From: Euwallacea fornicatus
Taxonomy: Eukaryota > Arthropoda > Insecta > Coleoptera > Curculionidae
Reading direction: 5' to 3'
Assembly: GCF_040115645.1 (NCBI RefSeq)
Contig: NC_089542.1
Location: forward strand, 4,526,001-4,590,000
DNA: 64,000 nt
Shown: positions 12,090-24,516 of the stretch, piece after piece
Layout: every line of letters begins with the position of its first letter
Position numbering within the stretch: the first letter of the stretch is position 1
Program-made: the position numbers and the translations under genes
Notes under the pieces: model-generated
The model's database searches: none
What the model saw: only the letters and a program-made list of their open reading frames with translations
Told to the model about the DNA's origin: nothing

Positions 12090-13462
12090 TTAAAATAGGC
12101 GTTTTTGATCGAACTCCTTCAATCGGGAAACTAAACTCAACGAGGTGCGTTCGCAAGCATTTTCAATGTCCTCATTGGCCTTCAGCACTAACAACTTCAA
12201 ATCCAAGAGCGTTTGGTCGACTTTAAGACTTGTGGTCTCATAGATATTCTTCAGAAACTCCCCTTAAACGAATTACTGAGGGAAATTAATAATAACAGTT
12301 GAGAGCTCCGTTACCTTTTAATCCACCGATTGCAGCTCTGATTAACCCCTCCAAGTTTCTATTAACGCCCTTGTTGTTCATTCTTCTTTTTCCACGAATT
12401 TTGAATCCTGTATTACCCTTTCTTCTATTCTTCTCAGTTATCCCTTCGCACTCCATAGCTAGTAGCATACGTACTAAACTGCTTGTCATCTACAAAACTT
12501 CGTATTAAATATAATCTTACCTCCTCCTCTTAATAACCTCTAAAAGCTCTGTGTTGTCCACCACCTTCGCTCCTTCTCCCTTGATATAAGAATCAATCTC
12601 GTCATCTATGAATTCCTCATTGATTAAGAGTAAAATGCGACAGTCCCCGTTTGACAAGGACAAGCCCTCTTTACCTTCACCACCGGTGAGTTGATAGTAC
12701 CTCATGGAGTCGCCCGAAAGCTCAGTGAGCAACTTCCTTTCCTTCCTCCTAATTGGCGAGAAGGCCGTGTTAACATTGAGGTTGTCCTCCTTGCTATCGA
12801 CCTCCTTGGACGTTGTCACGTCTACTTCTTTCTCATAAACTTTCGGCAACATTGCATAACCTGCAAACAACCTTTTCGCCTTGACCTCTTCCAGAGAATC
12901 TTCGCTGAAGCTTTCAGAGCCCTTAGTCACCCTCTTTATTGGTTTAACGGATTTTCTCATCAAGGCATGGCGATTGAAGGCTTCGTTTGAGTGCGAAGTA
13001 TTGAGAACTTTTGGCTTTGGGGCTTTCTGAGTTCTTTTTATTGGAATTTGACTTTTTTGAGGGCTCTCCAGATTCTCTTTGTTAGTAGAAAGACTTGGTC
13101 GGGGTTTAGACTCCTGGCAGTGGTAGTAAGGCCCTAAGGAGTGCCTTTTGGTCTGTCCCTATATACACTGGAATTTATGTCCCATCAGACTTTGTGGTTC
13201 CTGGTTCTTACTTGCCGGTCCCTATTCCAACATTTCGTGCACCGAAATCTGCAGCAGGAAACGTCGCATTTGGAACCAGTAAGGTATCGAGAGGAGCTCT
13301 GCAAATATTCCGTAAAACTTGTGGTGCCAATAATGATATCCACTTACCGCCCATGAAATTGGGTACTTCTGGTTCGGGGCGTTCATGAGAACATTGTATG
13401 AAGTCGGAGAAGGAGAGTCTGAAAGAATCCATGTTGTTACTCCTAAATTGGGCTTCAAACAT
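12090..13462 (-). CDS. Unrecognised basic, probably nuclear protein (5 exons)
   Basis: Minus-strand gene converging on the CUB gene. Exons I join by hand, 5' to 3': 13462-13348, 13296-13212, 13144-12521, 12478-12315 and 12262-12090 (386 aa). Introns are 51, 67, 42 and 52 bp, all GT-AG with frame kept. The protein begins MFEAQFRSNN; a second Met (MDSFRLSF) at residue 11 could be the real start. Residues 67-180 are rich in Ser, Lys, Arg and Pro, with a KEN tripeptide at 89-91 (a possible APC/C destruction motif) and basic clusters such as KPIKR that could be nuclear signals. A hydrophobic, acidic middle (around ILLLINEEFIDDEIDSYI) comes next, then an Arg-rich stretch. The last 57 residues (EFLKNIYETTSLKV...) look like a leucine-rich amphipathic helix or coiled coil. 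The acceptors of introns 2 and 4 lack strong pyrimidine tracts, and the 42-bp intron is short, so small boundary errors are possible. I do not recognise the family. Basic tail, KEN and coiled coil suggest a cell-division or chromatin protein, but that is inference. Confidence 0.72.
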
Positions 13463-14330
13463 TTACTCACATATTTCATACTTAGGAAATCTGGATGAAG
13501 TCGGAAAAGACATGGTTAGGAGCTTGTTGGTGCAGGCACATATGAAACGACGCCAACGAACAGTGTCAAGATGAAAATGGGCAAATTTTTTATTTAAAAA
13601 TGTAAAGAATTCGCTACAATAAAAGTGATACTTGGTACCGTTTAAGCAGTATCAGTGGTACCTTTTTTCAAAGCCTTTTTCGGTGATTTTGATAAATAAA
13701 ATACCGAAGATACTGCGTTTACGATACTCAAACGTTGAGAAATATTATGTATCTATCTCCCACGGTTTTCAAGATATTCAAGTTTTTGTGAAAGTGTTCA
13801 ACATTTCAGTTCTAAATCTCAGCGCTTATTGAATTGTCCCGAGTTAAATTTTCCTAAACACGACAGTCTGTATATTTAACAGGTATTGCAAGAAGTCCAA
13901 TATCAGTCTTTCAACTTCGATCGTCATTACCTTGGAAATAACGTCTACCAATTATTGACCTCAAACATAGCTAAAATTGATCGAAAACCCTAAATCACAC
14001 TTTTACAGTGCCACAATCACTCTGCCAAAGTTTTCTCGTTAACTTTATGGTAGCGACTCTATAACGACATCTATTAACAAGTTATTAGAGGTGTTGTGTC
14101 GAACTTTGGCCAGAAATTAGCTCTAAATTTATAGAGCTCAAGGTATTGGCAGCGGTCTAGAATAATACTTTAAGTCGGTCATTAATAGATGATTTAGTTT
14201 AAAGGTCTTTGATATTAGAAACCAGAAATTTGACCCAATAAATTCCAAAGAAAATATCTATAAAATTTACAGTTGATCAAAAACCGAAACAAATCAATTT
14301 GTATTTAGTGGTGAGGGCCAGGTAAATCTT
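13463..14330. other. Upstream region of the minus-strand gene
   Basis: Should hold its promoter. No core element can be placed with confidence, and no coding sequence is seen. Confidence 0.4.
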
Positions 14331-14337
14331 GATTTGG

Positions 14338-16128
14338 TGGCGAATGCGCTAAAGATCCATCTTTCAATCGTCGATTTAAAAATATTTTGCCAATGAAAAT
14401 ATCGGACATTCTCAGCTCGACTTTACCACAACAATCTTCTTTCCTCGTTTCTGAAGTAAGTTTCTCCTATTCATTGTGAATGATTTTGTTGACTCAAAAT
14501 CCTGCAAGCATCTCAAAAAAAGTAAGAGGACCACAAAATAAAACAACTTACTTCCTTTTACTTTATTAACGGATGAAAAGATAATACAAGTGATCTCGAC
14601 AAAATGGTGGCTGCAAGGTTTTATGCATGAGACTTCTGGGCTTTTACGTAATTAGTTGGATGATTATCTCCACTTAACCCTCAAAGAAGATCAACAGAGC
14701 GTTCGAGAATAAATGAATCCCCCTAAACGACGGAACATTTAACACGTACGTTATCAAAATAGCAGCACAAGTGGAAAAATCGCATATTCCCAGGGACTCT
14801 ATTTCAAGATGTTATCTTTGAAATTAATACGTGTTTAAAATGCAGGCTCACGTATCGGCTCTCTAACACACAAATTATCCCGCGGTTGGGCCCATTGTAG
14901 GTGCGCATTCGACCCCCAAATCCGGCCCCGATACGAGCATTACGATTAAAAAGCACCAGGCTTAAAACAAATATTTGGACCCCGAATTTCGGACATGTCG
15001 CTCATGCTGATACATGTTGTGATAGAGGGCCAGAAGCCTGTTGGAAAAAGCCAATTTAAATTATCATCTTTCCATAAAAAAATTAACATCTGCATCAAAT
15101 GGTGAAAGCACGGTAGCTTATGATCTATTAACGCAGAAACAATAGTTAATGCTTCCTTGAAAAGTCGATTTAAACTCAATCTTTTGTGAAAAACCTGGAC
15201 TCCATGGTGAAGGAGGTAATTTTTGGACTTGATGGCGAATGCGCCTTTTACATATCTGTTAGTTAATTTAAAGATATTTTTATAACGAAAATTCTGGAGA
15301 TCTCATGCTAAATAAGCATTAGTTCCAGAGTTGATGCGTTTAATGCGTATCGACAAAACATCGATTTAAGAACATTTTCGTACAGAAAATTCGGAAGTTT
15401 ACGGTAAAGGCGTAACAGTTCTTGTTTGAATGGCGAATGCGCGTAATGTACCTGTTATGCTACATTGCTTGAAAACAAAAATAAAAACAAAAAGATATCA
15501 GAGGTATAATTGATAATCAGTCTTTCTTTATCGCATCCAAATAAAGTTGTTCGGAATTGAACGAACCCTAATCCGATCCTTCTGCCGATGATGGATGGAC
15601 TGGTGGAAGTTCCTTTAATGGAGTAAAACAAATAACGCGTGACAAACCCTCTTCTCTGTTTAAAGTTATTGATTTAAGGAAATTCGCGGAAATTTTGCTT
15701 GTTTAGTTCATGGAAGTGGAGATATGTTCGATTAGTTGTTGGGTAATTGTAGGTGCGAAATTGGGGAGACCTGAAACTTTGAAAGATCTGCAAAGAGATG
15801 AGTATACAGAACGAGTGTCTAAGAGAACAGTTCTAGTATCGAATATTGCATCAAATGAAAGAAAAGACATTTATGATGCGTATTCGCCATTATCGAGAAT
15901 TATTTTTAATCGAACTTTTCAAATTGAGTTCGTGTTGAGAGCCACTCTTTTCAATCATGCAATCCAAGATTAAATCCAAATTAAATCCGTCTTTACCATA
16001 TAGTCTATAGATCTAGATCGAATCTACTGGAAACCAGTGATTTTCAAAACTTCTTAGTCACTGCTTTCCCGTAAAAGTTCCCAGGATTTAAAATCTTTCA
16101 AACCTACAATCTCAGTGCGCTTTCGCCA
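14338..16128. repeat. Dispersed repeat family with core TGGCGAATGCGC, first cluster
   Basis: Exact cores TGGCGAATGCGC at 14338-14349, 15233-15244 and 15431-15442. Inverted one-mismatch copies are at 15878-15889 and 16117-16128. Around the first three, partial flanking similarity is visible (cgatttaa.aatattttc then a gaaaat stretch), and the last two direct copies are 198 bp apart. This suggests a strongly diverged tandem or dispersed repeat of about 190-200 bp. The stretch has no supported gene. Confidence 0.6.
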
Positions 16129-18026
16129 TTGTGTCCAGAAGACGAAACCTCACTTTCAGCTCATATGTAAAGCCAAATCGAAAATTTTCTCACCCGAAAT
16201 AAGCATATTTAAGCCTTGCACGACCGTTTACACCGCAACGGGAGCCGAGCCAGATTAGGCCAAAAGGATTCGATTTGCTTAAAAGGATTCCCCCCCGTAT
16301 ATGGTAAAGAACGGAAACGGCTTCCGAGGAACATTGTTCGATTTGTAAGACGCCTCTCTCTTTTCCATATAAATCTTGCTCATTAGCCTGGAAATAAAAT
16401 ACCTACTCCCCGAAATGATAAATGTGAGATCTCTCCCTTAGATGGAAAGCGATCGGTTATTTCGTGAGAGACACGTTTGTCTCTGATATGATTATTGTGG
16501 ATTTGGGATAGTTATTTACGTCTAGATTTATGTCTCCAATGAAATTGATGCTGTTGTATTGAATATGCACTCTATTTCCTAATGGAGCCCTTGAACCTCG
16601 TAATTCCCTCCCACCTTTCATTAACAACTTTGTAACAAAAATTCCCAACTTATGAATTAAAATTGAGTGAGGTTTTTAAGATGGGTCTACTTCACTTTTC
16701 AACCCTTGAAGTTTCCATAGTTTTCTGCAAAAATGCACATGAGTTTTTCTCGCTTTCCAACTGCCGGAATTCTGCCTTTACACGTTTTATAATAGTGTCA
16801 CTTTCCCCTCTGTGCAAAGAACCGGAAAAAACAGATTATCTGTGGAAAAAGTTGAAATTTCCAGGAAGGGAAAGTAGGAAAATGTTGATTAGCTTTTGGC
16901 AGATGTTGGGGAAAGTCGTAGAAATCTGGATGCTGAACCGTTTAAATAAGCATTAAGTACGTCAATTTCAGTGGAGATGAATATTTTAAATATAAAAAAT
17001 ATATAAAACATGAACAGAACGTGAATATCTATGAAAAGGACACAAAATGAATTGAGAATTTTTTGTCTTGCAAACTGCCTGTTTTTTTTTTATATATAGA
17101 CTTTTGTTAACTCTTTATTTTGTGGGTTTGACAAAAAAGAATTTTAAAAAACTTAAGAATAAGAAAATAATTCGAATATTCTGAAAAGAAACAATCAAAA
17201 TGTTTAGACAACAAATAAAAGTTGAAATTTGTGTTATACTAGGGCACCCTTGCCAAGGTTGAAGGGACTCTGCATGTCCCTAATTCCCTCCTTTCTTTCA
17301 TTCAATTTAATATTGAAGAAAAAAACCTCAGCTAGTTAAAAGGGAATAAAAGCAATGTCGAAAACATAACAGCTCAGTAGTTACCGAAAATTGGAAGTAT
17401 TTCGGCAGAAATGGGGTGTAGAGAGCGTATATAGCAGGAACAGATACCGGCCCCAAATCCCCCGGAAACGAAGTCGGGCAGATTTGATTTATAAAGGTGA
17501 TAAACCGCTTCGGGCTGCTTATTTTTTACCTATAAAGGGAAGTTTTATGGCGGCCCTTTAATAACGTTATATCGCTTTACGAGGCTCTTATTAGGGAACC
17601 TTGTAAGGGACTGCAAATTGGTGTTGCGCACGATTGTTTACAAGCCGCAAACAAACGTTGAAGCAATAGCGCCCTAAGGCTGGAATCGGGGATTTAATGC
17701 ATCCAAAGGTATTCGTTCTCGTTGCATCCGAGACTGTATAAGAAAAGCAATAGCTGTCACATCTGAACTAATCCAATTTGCATTAAAAAAAAAAAAATTG
17801 CTCTTACTTATTTTCCTTTTTTTAAATTTTTTCCTATGTCAAAACTTCAACTGGCGACTTTACTTTTTTTTAGATTGACATTCATTGGAATTTTACACGA
17901 AAATCAGTGGGTTCTGTGTAGAAATCAGTAACGTACCTCGCATCTTAGGCCTGTAAGAATTTTCATTGGCAAATTAGAAAAATTAATTTTTTTCGATGAA
18001 TTTAACCCTTTTCAGATCTTCCTCAG
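16129..18026. other. Non-coding stretch
   Basis: No gene supported. Overlapping short open frames on both strands around 16450-16960 lack motifs. Homopolymer A and T runs are common (for example 17080-17095 and 17786-17798). Confidence 0.45.
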
Positions 18027-18346
18027 TGCGACCCTGATTTTTAACGCAGCTGGTGTGCAATTTCCAATCTCCCAAGAAAATCTCATGATCATGGCGTACA
18101 TCCAATTTCCAGGTCTCTAGTAATTTTTAAAACATTTTCGAAACATACGCTCTCTCAGGCTTGTCTAAGAGCGCCTCTGATTTTTAGTGTAATTAATTCG
18201 CAATTTTAAACCCTCTAGGAGAACCATCATTGGACACTCATATAGAGATTAGTGTCGAATTTTACAATCTCTAAGAGTTTTTCAAAAATATTACAAAAAT
18301 TGAGCCGGTTTAATCTCCCTTTCAGAAGTTGCTAGGTACGCCGCTG
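18027..18346. repeat. Diverged tandem repeats, core ACGCCNCTG (about 150-165 bp period)
   Basis: Three cores in the same orientation: TGCGACCCTG at 18027, AGCGCCTCTG at 18170 and exact TACGCCGCTG at 18337; spacing 143 and 167 bp. After each core the sequence runs in parallel: tgatttttaacg, tgatttttagtg, tggtttgtagtg, then a gcaattt/gccattcc element. The units are therefore homologous but decayed. Confidence 0.65.
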
Positions 18347-20632
18347 GTTTGTAGTGATCTTGATCCGCCATTCCAAATCATTTAGACGCTCCAACGGAAC
18401 TCTAAATATAAATTACCGGCGTCATACGCATTTTTTGAGTATCTAGAAATTTTTGAAAAATTTAAATTTGAATTGAATATAATTCTCTATCCGGATCATC
18501 CCACGGACATCCCGAACTCTTAGGAAGGACGTTCCGTCAAGGGCGAAATAAAAAAGACACTTAGCTCTCTCCTGTATTTCTTCCTTGGCGAAGAACACAC
18601 GCCAGAACAAGTACCGCTAATAATGATCGTTTACAATCCGATCCAGAGCCTGGAAATTGATCTCAAATTCAGTAACAGTCAAGAGTATTTAAATACGTCA
18701 AATGCATTAGGGCGGCATTGAAAGTTATGGGCTTCATTAAACGTAACTAGTTTCACTACTAAATATTCAAAATGTAATAAAAGGGCGCTCAAGGGAAGGA
18801 AGTGGAACGAGGCAGTATGACGGGTGATGTCGATAATCCAGCTTGGATTAATAACGTTCGTTAGGGCAACAGTCGTTAAATTTATATGTTGTACTGCTAA
18901 TAGGACATTGTTCCTTTAACCCTGTTTCAGTCAAAATTATTGAGGGCGTGGAGCAACAGCTGCCTAAGAGTATTTATTCCCTCAATAACAAGACTTTTAT
19001 TGATACAAAGCAGATTCGATTAGATGTGACAGCTATTGCATTTCTCACACAGTCGTAGTGTGGAACGAAAATGAATAGCTTTGGATGCATTTTAAGGCCC
19101 TTATTCCGCCATTAGGGGGCTGTTGCTCCAGCGAGGATTCAGACTCCCTAGCAACTAGAAACTCAATTGGAGAATACACAAAATTTATTTTATTACTCTG
19201 CTGGACTCGGGGGCGAATGTGGAAACAAATCAAAATCCTTATTTCTAGTTTATGCCAACCGTAAGTATCGAATCCCAATCGATGCGTCGAATCTGACCAA
19301 AATGGTGAATGCGCCCGCAATTTGCGTTCAAGATGAATGAACTGAAATGAAATAACTGGGACTGGTAAGAGCGTGAGTATGCTGAACTGATTGGCGCCTA
19401 GAACACAGTCACTGCGGTTCAGTTAGCTGTAAATTGAACCACATGGGAACATTGGTGAAAGCGTAAAGCAATTTACAGAAAACTTTGTGTAGCTTTCACA
19501 CCATTTGATTGAACTGAAAAAAGTAGCCGAACAGCAACAAGGAAAGCAACACAAATGTTCTGGACTTGATGGCGAATGACCGATTTGAATTAAAGGTTTT
19601 TCTTTTTAGGTTTGTTCTCAAATTTTCCATTCGAGTGTTACTTGAAAAGAGCATGCTTGACCATATCTCATACTTGAAACTTGACGACTTAAGTTTGTTA
19701 AATATTTATTTCGCATTTCGTACACTTTTCCTGTTCTTGTTAAGAGGTTTGAACCGAGCATGCTACCTGAGCACCACGTGCGAGACGCTCGTGAGGTTTC
19801 ACGACCGGTTTTTTCTCGGACATAATCGATATTTCGTTTTCCAAATTGAAGAACTTGAAATTCCATGGACCGCTTTGGCGTCCAGTTTTCAACTTTCGAG
19901 CTCAAGAACAGGAAAGCAGCATAATCCAGAATCTCGAAGCTAATGAGTTTATATTTGCATCCCGCGGCTTTGCTTCGTTATATGAAAGTACCGATGCCGT
20001 AATGGACTGTGAGGTGAAGTTTTCAACTTTAAACATTTTGAAAAGATCAGTGAAACGAAGCATTTGGAATTTAATTATAAGTTGAAATCATGGGGAATCG
20101 ATATTGAAAATAACTCCTAAAAAAGAACTGTCGTCCGCTGTTAAGATCCTTGAACCCTTCACTTTCAATTACCGAAAAGAGCGTTTTTCAATTAAACTCG
20201 AACCGAAAGAATCCGAACGGGAGCAGCAAGGAAATTCGGAAAAGTCTGGAGAAAGCTAATAAGATTAATTCAATAACCGTCGAAAACCTTAGCCGGTTCG
20301 TCCTTAATATTCCGTGAACAATTATGGAGTCGATAAATCTGGAAAGAAGAACGAGCAAAGCGATGTAATTAAACTATCAAATTCCTCCTCTCGGTTTTGA
20401 TGGGGATTCGGAGTTTAAAATGAGAACTTACGATGGAAGAAATACAGGAAAACGCTCCGTTTTTGCCATGTTGAATGGCAAAAAGTGTTCAGCATTGGGA
20501 ATATCCTGTATTAATTATTTGACAATCAATCTCCCAATCCAGACCAAATTTGGAAAATTAAATTGAATATCCTCGGATACTTTTTCAAATTATTAAACAT
20601 TCATTTGAGCGCACGGCTGAGTTATTACGCTC
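18347..20632. other. Non-coding stretch with further TGGCGAATGCGC-like cores
   Basis: No gene supported. Cores of the TGGCGAATGCGC family recur: TGGTGAATGCGC at 19303, TTGGTGAAAGCGTA near 19451 and TGGCGAATGACC at 19570. Long overlapping open frames at 19566-20085 occur on both strands at once, with no domain, so I treat them as chance. Confidence 0.45.
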
Positions 20633-21266
20633 CAGAGGCGTATCAGTCAGTTATCAGAAAAAAGTTACGGTCAGAAAAATCCTTGCGACGCTGGTTTTTC
20701 TCTGCCGACTAGAATTACCTCGCTGACCCAGGATGTATAAACCAGTAAATTTTAAATATTTAATGTTTTTTAAACACCCACCGCAAGCATTTAAACCACT
20801 TTTGAAATTGAAAAAGATATGCACGCCATGGGATACTTTTTTACATATCATGGTAATTTTGGGTCTCAATTGAATGATTATTCATCAAGAAATATTAATT
20901 TTGGTACCTCGATCCACCAAAGGCGTACCACCTAATTTTTTTGAGATTTAATGAGTTTTGACTAAATTGGTGTAAGTTTTAAATAAATTTTATCATTGAA
21001 ACGTATGTTACGGCGCTGCCTTTTTGCAGGAGAGAGCAGCTGTAATTCTCAGTTGTGTTCCGAACATTCCGTAACTCGCAGGTTTTTGAGTCAGAGACAT
21101 ATCAGCCAGGTTTTTCACGGCATTCGGTATATTTTTCAGAAATTAATGAAATCTCGAGTTTTCAATATGTCACGCCGCCATTTTTTGAGCGGAGAAAAAT
21201 CTACTATATACTTTATGGAAATCCGTTCTGCATAACTCCTGCTGCGTTGAAATTGTTACGCCGCTG
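20633..21266. repeat. Cluster of ACGCCNCTG-core repeat fragments
   Basis: CAGAGGCGTA at 20633 (inverted) and TACGCCGCTG at 21257 (direct) are exact. Near-matches lie at 20690 (GCGACGCTGG), 20819 (GCACGCCATGG), 20918 (CAAAGGCGTA), 21009 (TACGGCGCTG) and 21171 (CACGCCGCCA). Orientation is mixed. No coding sequence. Confidence 0.5.
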
Positions 21267-21620
21267 CTTTCTTAAACGAGAAGTCTCGGATATTAGAGAA
21301 AAAAAAATCTTCTTTTTACCGTGTTCGATGGGAGGTAAACTTAAACTTAAATTGAACGGCAAAAAAGTGAAAGATTGAGCATATCTTGTTTTTGCTTTTT
21401 ATGCTCACTTTCGCAATTCACGCCCCTTTCCAATTTTGAAAGTTGGGAGACCGACTCAATCGACCACGTCCAGCTCTACAGAAGATATGCGATATTTTGG
21501 AGGCGATTTCAGGCATTTTAAGGCGTTTTATGGTGAATTAAAGCCGAATTCTTAGGGTTTTTTTTCCAGGGCTTTCTCCCGACCTTAAGGGTGGACAAAA
21601 TGACGTAATGGCGCCGACTT
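21267..21620. other. Non-coding stretch
   Basis: Nothing recognisable beyond the repeat edges on either side. Confidence 0.4.
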
Positions 21621-21628
21621 TCGTTTGT

Positions 21629-22146
21629 CCACAAGCTCTTATCATATCTCCGTCCAGTCGTTCAAAATACACAGGGCGAGAGAATGAGAGCCTGTTTATC
21701 CTTCTCCTGCTACGTCAAGCGGAACCTCTCCTCACTATCCACCCCCGCAATCAAATTAAACCCTGGAAAATAAATTTCTCTCCAATTAGAGATAGAGAAA
21801 AAGAGTCCGGGAATCAATTCAATAATTACTTTTTACCCGGAAATCTGTCTCTACTTGGGGATAAACCAGTGCTCCGCTAAATCGCGGCAATCCGGACAAA
21901 CCTGGGGGTTGGGGGGCGGTTCGAGGGTGATAAGTGCTTGTGGGATCGTGGACCATTTTGAGGATATCGGGGAGGCGATATTTGGCTGGTTGACAGTTTT
22001 AGTTCTGACGTGTTTAATTCTCTTCGCATTTGAGAAAGGGGAATGAGGGAGGGGGATGGGAGTTGATTATTCGTTGTTGATCGATTTCCCACAAGCCCTT
22101 ATCAGTTCTCCGTCCAGTTGTTGAATTACACAGGGCGAGAGAATGA
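21629..22146. repeat. Direct duplication of a roughly 58-bp segment, 460 bp apart
   Basis: 21629-21686 and 22089-22146 share CCACAAGC-CTTATCA, TCTCCGTCCAGT, TTGAA-like and ACACAGGGCGAGAGAATGA. Similarity is about 85 percent by eye and extends weakly for another 50 bp. No gene lies between. Either a local duplication or two copies of a short repeat. Confidence 0.7.
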
Positions 22147-23717
22147 CAAGGGTCTGTAAGAAAACCCCTCGGTTCTCCTGTTCTCGATAAGTCTCCCCTT
22201 TTGCTCTTTTTCGCGAACACTCCTATAGGTGAATATAGCGAATGAACGGTAAAACCACTCGCGATTAATTGTTGTATTTAAGCAACAGATAAAGTCCCAT
22301 CTGAAAAAGTTGAGTTTTAAAGGTTGGAACGCACTAGAAAAAACGCTCATATCCGAGAATTCTGGTATTTCCCACGAACACCACGTTTCTCCGGCAAAGA
22401 CTTCAACGATCCAGGGCAACATCCAGATGGAGCCTCCTGATAGAGTTGAGTCGGCGTTCCCGCAGCTGCTTTGCTTCGGACGTTTATTTGGAGGTTCCTA
22501 CAAGAAAACTAAAGACTTTAAGCAGCTCCTGTATGTCGGAATGTGGAACAGTGAGTCCTGCCTCCTCTCCAAGCAATAATCCTCGCAATTAATCCGCGAT
22601 AAACGTCATCTACGACAACTGTCGTTATCTTTGGAGCCCTGAGACAATAATTAAAATGTGTATCAAACAGTCTTGGCATCTTTTATGGAAACAGAATTAA
22701 GTTCATTATTCAACGTCACGTCGGAGTTTTACGGGGCCTGAGCGGCTTCATTAATATTATTTGTCAAGAGGGGAAAGGTGTTTGCCTTTTCGGGCCGCTT
22801 ACGGTTTTTATTTGAGTGCTTTCCGAAAACAAGGTTTTATGGATTACTGTGGCAAGAAAACGGTTTGTTCCAAGGCCCTGGAATTCGCCAGGAGGAAAAA
22901 AAAAAACAAACAAATCGCTCAAAGGCCCAGGAGTGGGTCTTTGAGCCATTTTTTTTTATCCTCATAGAAGCGAACAAAGACTAATACAATCGATAATCGA
23001 CAAATAAAAACTATTCGACCATTTATATGCCCGTTGAAACATTCTGGATAAACCTGGCAAATGTGTACCTGGGGCAAAAAACGTGCGCAATATTTCATTT
23101 TCAGGGATCTGCCCCCGGAGATGCATCAGGGCCGTTCTTGCCTAACACGAGATATGAGACGTACATATAACAAAGCTGTAGAATTGCGAAAGACATGCCG
23201 ACAAAGGAATTTATACCCGTCTGTAAGCGACAGCCAGAAATTATCTTTATGTGCAACAGAAAAGTTAGCCAGGAATTTGAAAATGCTTATGTAGGGAAAG
23301 GCGGAAGGAGAGTGACGTGCATGACGGCTTTCTTTGGATATTTTTAGCTCCCTTGGCAGTTAACACCGTCTCGGCGAACGCCCACTGCGGGGATGAAGTA
23401 TAAAATACAAAATCGCCCGAATTCGATTAAAACGTAAAATGGTCTGCATATTAAAATTGACCCCCGCGCACGCCTCTGCTTCTCATCAAATATAATTTTC
23501 AATTGTTTTCTTGTTAGCGGCACTAAGATGTCTATCTCTGCCAAACCTCAGTGGCATCGATTCAAATATAGAAAAATCTACAAAAATAATCTTGTTTTTT
23601 GGTATGATATATTCACTTGCCAATTTTTCTACGTGGGCTCGACGCTAATGCCCGCAACCGTAGCGCATTTCATTGGCTTAGCACATAAGATTCAACAGAT
23701 GTAAATTTTTAAATATA
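22147..23717. other. Non-coding stretch
   Basis: Several overlapping open frames of 60-98 codons on both strands (22126-22580, 22760-22985) show no domain, signal peptide or splice-supported extension. Composition is slightly more GC-rich than the surroundings, which lowers stop density. No gene called. Confidence 0.4.
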
Positions 23718-24464
23718 CACGGTGGACCAAAAATCTCGCATGAATTCGTTGAAAATTGAAGCAAGTACTTTTCATGGAAATGCTGAAACACGTCAAATGT
23801 TTTTATTGTGTATTTTTTGACGGAATAGACATCTATGCGCAGTTGAATTAACCTGAACTAACCCCATGTATCATGTCCACGCCTAAATTTAGCATTTTCG
23901 AAAAAAAAGTTAATAGGAAAAACTACAACGATAAAAAAAACAATATAAACTATATTATAATTTAATGTATTAAATACTTTGAACTGCGCCCAGTTGGGGG
24001 CAGCACCATAACCTTAACGAACCTGAGAGGGGTCAAAGCCGCAATGCAAATTCGTCAATAACTTTTTTTATCATTTAAGGAGGTAATTGTTGAGCTTCTT
24101 GACTCAGTTTATTGTTTTAACTCTTCTACATTGTTAGGGTTCATTTAAATACACTCTGTGTTTCAGATAATCCTACAAAAGAGTTCATAGGGGTGAGGTC
24201 CGGCGATTTGGCAGGCCACTGCAATTGACATATATTTCGCAAATATGTCTGGCCAATTTAGACGCGGGTATGTTACTTGAAATATGTTCAGAATTTCTCA
24301 AAGAACTCAAAAATGTGATGATAGGCGTGGGGTTTCACAGAAAAAAAAATTCAAAAGTACATTTATAGTTACGCAAAAAACAATATTTGCCGGCTTCCAG
24401 CATTTCCATGAAAAGTATTTCCTTCAATTTTTAACGAATTTATGCCGGATTTTTGATCATCTCT
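23718..24464 (-). mobile_element. Tc1/mariner-type DNA transposon relic
   Basis: Inverted terminal regions of about 65 bp. The left arm (23718-23785) starts CACGGTGGACCAAAAATC next to a TA dinucleotide. The right arm (about 24397-24464) reads, on the minus strand, ATCAAAAATCCGGCATAAAT and later TACTTTTCATGGAAATGCTG, which also occurs in the left arm. Between them on the minus strand is a decayed transposase containing WPAKSPDLTP. The element is 0.75 kb, so most of the coding region is lost. TA at the left boundary and the motif fit the Tc1/mariner group. Confidence 0.8.
24165..24300 (-). pseudogene. Transposase fragment, broken
   Basis: On the minus strand one frame reads QLQWPAKSPDLTPMNSFVGL then a stop; just upstream, in another frame, is TYPRLNWPDIFAKYM. 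In intact Tc1/mariner-type transposases these two segments are joined in one frame around the third catalytic acidic residue (WPARSPDLTPLDFFLWG-type motif). At least one frameshift separates them here, and the expected aromatic residues after DLTP are changed. Not functional. Confidence 0.75.
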
Positions 24465-24516
24465 TGGTCGTGTCTAATATTATTGCGATTGTAGGTCTCT
24501 AACTCACTGAATACAG

